Shown here: positions 6,790 through 8,742 of the stretch, piece by piece
Numbering within the stretch: the stretch's first letter is position 1
How the letters are laid out: every line of letters begins with the position of its first letter
Assembly: GCA_029239575.1 (NCBI GenBank)
Contig: JARBUP010000158.1
Span: 1 to 8,742 of the forward strand
Length of the DNA: 8,742 bases
From: Bacillota bacterium
Lineage (GTDB): Bacteria; Bacillota; Clostridia; Tissierellales; Sedimentibacteraceae
Direction of reading: 5' to 3'
Notes under the pieces: generated by a model
What the model saw: only the letters and a program-made list of their open reading frames with translations
What the model was told of the DNA's origin: nothing
The model's database searches: none
Position numbers and translations under genes: made by a program

Positions 6790-7021
6790 ATTCTCCTCCC
6801 ATGTTTTATTTTGATAATAAATAACTTATATAACTTAAAATAAACGTGCATTAAATATAGTACTTAAAAATAAAATAAAAAAAGAGACTTTAAAAAAGGG
6901 GTTTTTTTTTAAGTCTCTATTTAACGTTCAACAGTTAATAGTTGCTATATAATTTGTTCTTTAAGAACAACATTATTATTAAATTGTATTTTTGCAAAAC
7001 AAAATACGACAATCAATTTAC
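6790..7021 (-). promoter_or_regulatory. Structured 5' leader of pyrG, candidate cis-regulatory RNA or small RNA
   Basis: From the predicted start near 7021 the transcript can form three hairpins ahead of the attenuator. The first is a GTATTTTG/CAAAAATAC-type stem at 6986-7007. The second is TTGTTCT with AGAACAA at 6954-6970, extended by ATAAT/ATTAT with one bulge to 6949-6976. The third is CTATTAAC with GTTAAATAG at 6917-6941, whose 3' arm shares two bases (6917-6918) with the base of the terminator stem. It resembles no riboswitch or T-box that I recognise. If termination is frequent, the product would be an RNA of about 145-155 nt. The stretch 6801-6865 after the attenuator is AT-rich with no further clear element. 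Confidence 0.55.
6866..6918 (-). terminator. Intrinsic terminator (attenuator) inside the pyrG leader
   Basis: On the minus strand AGAGACTT (6911-6918) pairs with AAGTCTCT (6883-6890). The stem extends through a mismatch into six A-T pairs (6904-6909 with 6892-6897), with CCCC (6898-6901) in the loop. It is followed at once by six T, A, four T, A, five T (6866-6882). The T-run identifies the minus strand as the functional direction; the plus-strand tail is not U-rich. It lies downstream of the predicted pyrG promoter and about 75 nt before the pyrG RBS, so it must be bypassed for pyrG to be expressed from that promoter. Confidence 0.85.
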
Positions 7022-7027
7022 TTAGCT

Positions 7028-7056
7028 ATTTTATATTAAATCAATAAAAAGGTCAA
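7028..7056 (-). promoter_or_regulatory. Sigma-A promoter for the pyrG leader
   Basis: Minus strand: TTGACC (7051-7056), 17 nt spacer, TAAAAT (7028-7033). Predicted start is at about 7021-7023, within AGCTAAG; it does not begin with a G-run. Confidence 0.8.
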
Positions 7057-7147
7057 TGATTTTTTTTAACTTTTTTAATTTAAGTTGTACTACTCTTAAA
7101 ATAAAAGGCATATATATTTATAAAAGAATGCAGTCTAATTGTAATTA

Positions 7148-7179
7148 TTACATCTGATATCAAACAAATCATCAGGTAA
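7148..7179 (+). promoter_or_regulatory. Inverted repeat upstream of sipL-like gene
   Basis: TTAC (7148-7151) plus CTGAT (7154-7158) pair with ATCAG (7171-7175) plus GTAA (7176-7179): nine base pairs with a 2-nt bulge and a 12-nt loop. It lies 19 nt before the GGGGG ribosome site, so it could be an operator or a leader hairpin. The rest of 7057-7210 shows no confident sigma-A or sporulation-sigma promoter by eye. Confidence 0.35.
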
Positions 7180-7198
7180 TAAAACTATGCAATAAAAA

Positions 7199-7203
7199 GG
7201 GGG
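7199..7203 (+). promoter_or_regulatory. Ribosome binding site fixing a TTG start
   Basis: GGGGG preceded by AAAAA lies 7 nt before the TTG at 7211. There is no in-frame ATG between this site and about 7439, by which point conserved domain sequence would already be lost, so TTG is the likely start. Confidence 0.65.
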
Positions 7204-7210
7204 ATTCAAT

Positions 7211-8742
7211 TTGTTTAAATTATTAAGCGATACTTTTTTAATTAACGAAATAATTGATTCAAATACTTATGAAGCTTTATTAGAAAATGAAATTACGATA
7301 TCTGATGACTTAGATATCGGAAAAATTATTTCTACAGAAGCAAAAGCTAAAATTAACTCATCTAATGTGTTAAAAGACAAAATAGCGGTAAATGGGGATT
7401 TAATATACAATATTATTTACCGCTCAAATGACGAAGACATGACAATATGCTCTAAAGAAGGAAAAATTCCATTTTCTGAAGAAATTTCAGTGCCTGGCGC
7501 TCACGAAAATATGGAAGCTACAGTTACACCTTTTATTGATTACGTAGATTCTGAACTTTTACCAGAAAATACTGTACTCGTTAAAGCAGTTGTAAATCTT
7601 GACTTTGATGTAGAAAACAAACATCCTGTGAGCTTTATTTCAAGTTTTGATTCAAATGGAAGTTTTCAGGCAAAATCAAGAAATGCTGACTATACTGATG
7701 TAATTTCACAATTAAAAGAAGAATTAAATGTTAATGATGCTATAGAATTAAATAAAAATTCTAACGGTATCAGTAAAATTCTAAAAACTGATGCAGATGC
7801 TTACATAACTAATGTTGATATTATGAATGAACGAATGTTAGTTGAAGGAATTTTAAAAGTAGGATTTTTATTTACTGAGGATGATGGTGTATTTTCAACT
7901 GGATTCGTTTCAGAAGAATTCCCATTCACTCATTATTTTGAAATTAAAAATTCATCTGAAGATATGTTAAGAGATGTAGAAGTAGTTATAAATGATTTAA
8001 CATATAATACAGTTGAAAATAATGATGATGAGAAAAAACTCATAGAATTCAATGCAGATTTAATGCTAAAAGCTGTTTTATATGATACTGTAGGTAAAAA
8101 CTTAATAACAGATGCTTATTCAACAGAAGTTGAATTAGACACTGTTTGGGAAGATGTTAATTTAACATCTCTAAAAAATATAAAAAGCTCTACAATGAAG
8201 TATGAAAATAATTTTGATGTAACAACAGGGACTATTAAAGATGTTTATACAGTTGATATCAGTCCTAAAATTTCTGAAAAAAGAGTTGTTGACAACAAGT
8301 TTTTAGTTGATGGATTTTTAGATGTTAATTTATTATATTTAAATGGAGAAATAAACAAACTTGATAAAGCATATGCATCAATGCCTTTTACAGCTTCTAT
8401 GGATTTAAGTGAAGATGAAAAGCTGTGTGACATTTATTCAAATGTAACAATTAATAGATGTAGTGCTTATAGAAAAGGTAGTAATTCCATTATGATAAGC
8501 TGCGACATTAAAACTGATGCAAAATTAAAAAGAACAACACCTATTTCAATAATAAGCAACATTACAGAAGTTGGTTTATTAGATAAAAGCAAACAGCCAA
8601 GCTTAATATTCAGAGTAGTTCAAAACGGAGAAACACTTTGGGATATAGCTAAAAACTATAATGTTTCTATGAATTATTTAAAAGAAATAAATGATATAAG
8701 CCAAGAAGAAGCATTAACTCCTGGAACAAAAGTTATAGTAGC
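7211..8742 (+). CDS. sipL: SipL-like spore coat morphogenesis protein (SPOCS repeats + LysM), 3' end cut
   Basis: Open from a TTG at 7211 to the window edge (510 codons). Three related segments are visible, each with a V-x-G-x-L core followed by an aromatic-rich strand and a [P/M]-F turn: one starting near residue 56 (VNGDLIYNIIY ... IPF), one near 203 (LVEGILKVGFLF ... FPF), and one near 355 (LVDGFLDVNLLYL ... MPF). The first is followed by VPGAHENMEATVTP from residue 94. This is the SPOCS/DUF3794 pattern. A LysM domain begins near residue 467 (FRVVQNGETLWDIAKNYNVS, then NYLKEINDI) and is almost complete at the edge, so few residues are missing. This matches SipL of Clostridioides difficile (about 515 residues), which binds SpoIVA through its LysM region and drives spore coat encasement in the mother cell, a role analogous to Bacillus SpoVID. 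Role here is by family. It is transcribed divergently from pyrG; a mother-cell sigma-E promoter is expected but not confidently seen. Confidence 0.85.
   Translation, partial: MFKLLSDTFLINEIIDSNTYEALLENEITISDDLDIGKIISTEAKAKINSSNVLKDKIAVNGDLIYNIIYRSNDEDMTICSKEGKIPFSEEISVPGAHENMEATVTPFIDYVDSELLPENTVLVKAVVNLDFDVENKHPVSFISSFDSNGSFQAKSRNADYTDVISQLKEELNVNDAIELNKNSNGISKILKTDADAYITNVDIMNERMLVEGILKVGFLFTEDDGVFSTGFVSEEFPFTHYFEIKNSSEDMLRDVEVVINDLTYNTVENNDDEKKLIEFNADLMLKAVLYDTVGKNLITDAYSTEVELDTVWEDVNLTSLKNIKSSTMKYENNFDVTTGTIKDVYTVDISPKISEKRVVDNKFLVDGFLDVNLLYLNGEINKLDKAYASMPFTASMDLSEDEKLCDIYSNVTINRCSAYRKGSNSIMISCDIKTDAKLKRTTPISIISNITEVGLLDKSKQPSLIFRVVQNGETLWDIAKNYNVSMNYLKEINDISQEEALTPGTKVIV

Noticed and set aside
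6866..7021. T-box or known riboswitch ahead of pyrG
   Set aside because: No T-box GGTGG-type antiterminator sequence, no purine, TPP, lysine or similar conserved core was found; only hairpins and a terminator can be supported.
7085..7160. Sigma-E, sigma-K or sigma-A promoter for the sipL-like gene (for example GCATATA at 7108-7114, CATCTGAT at 7151-7158, TTGTAC at 7085-7090)
   Set aside because: No pair of elements matched a consensus with correct spacing; each candidate matches only in part in very AT-rich DNA.
8245..8433. 62-codon minus-strand open frame
   Set aside because: Antisense to the third SPOCS-like repeat of the sipL-like gene; low-complexity composition and no ribosome site.

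Overview
The window is very AT-rich, with mostly A/T-ending codons, strong GGAGG-type ribosome binding sites and short intergenic gaps. These traits, the family-level resemblance of the proteins, and a spore-morphogenesis gene of the SipL type (three SPOCS/DUF3794-like repeats plus a C-terminal LysM) point to a low-GC, spore-forming Clostridia/Tissierellia-type Firmicute. The genus is not determinable from the sequence. This is mainly a housekeeping chromosomal region; I see no phage, IS, CRISPR or tRNA/rRNA gene.

Left block (1-1915, minus strand): a nitroreductase-family flavoprotein cut by the window edge, a DegV-family lipid-binding protein, and a small GIY-YIG (UPF0213/YhbQ-like) protein. 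Each has a recognisable promoter-like element of its own, so they may be transcribed separately although they are co-directional.

Middle block (1975-3597, plus strand): a textbook sigma-A promoter (TTGACA, 17 nt, TAAAAT) drives an apparent two-gene operon. The first gene is an MTA/SAH nucleosidase (mtnN/pfs), which carries a clean in-frame internal deletion of about 36 residues. The second is an EamA/DMT-family ten-helix transporter. The operon ends at a GC-rich palindrome that stands out from the AT-rich background. It sits between convergent genes, has T-runs on both sides, and looks like a bidirectional terminator possibly derived from a REP-like element.

Right block (3598-7056, minus strand): pyrG (CTP synthase, complete and with all expected motifs) followed by a DUF1846/UPF0371 protein of unknown function that has its own strong promoter. 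Upstream of pyrG is a leader of about 230 nt. It starts from a strong promoter (TTGACC, 17 nt, TAAAAT), can form several hairpins, and contains a strong intrinsic terminator about 75 nt before the RBS. This looks like attenuation control. The initiating G-run used by the known CTP-sensed pyrG attenuator of Bacillus is absent from the whole leader.

Far right (7148-8742, plus strand): divergent from pyrG, a sipL-like spore coat morphogenesis gene begins at a TTG codon and runs off the window within its LysM domain. The two observations most worth following are the pyrG leader/attenuator (6866-7021) and the internally deleted mtnN.
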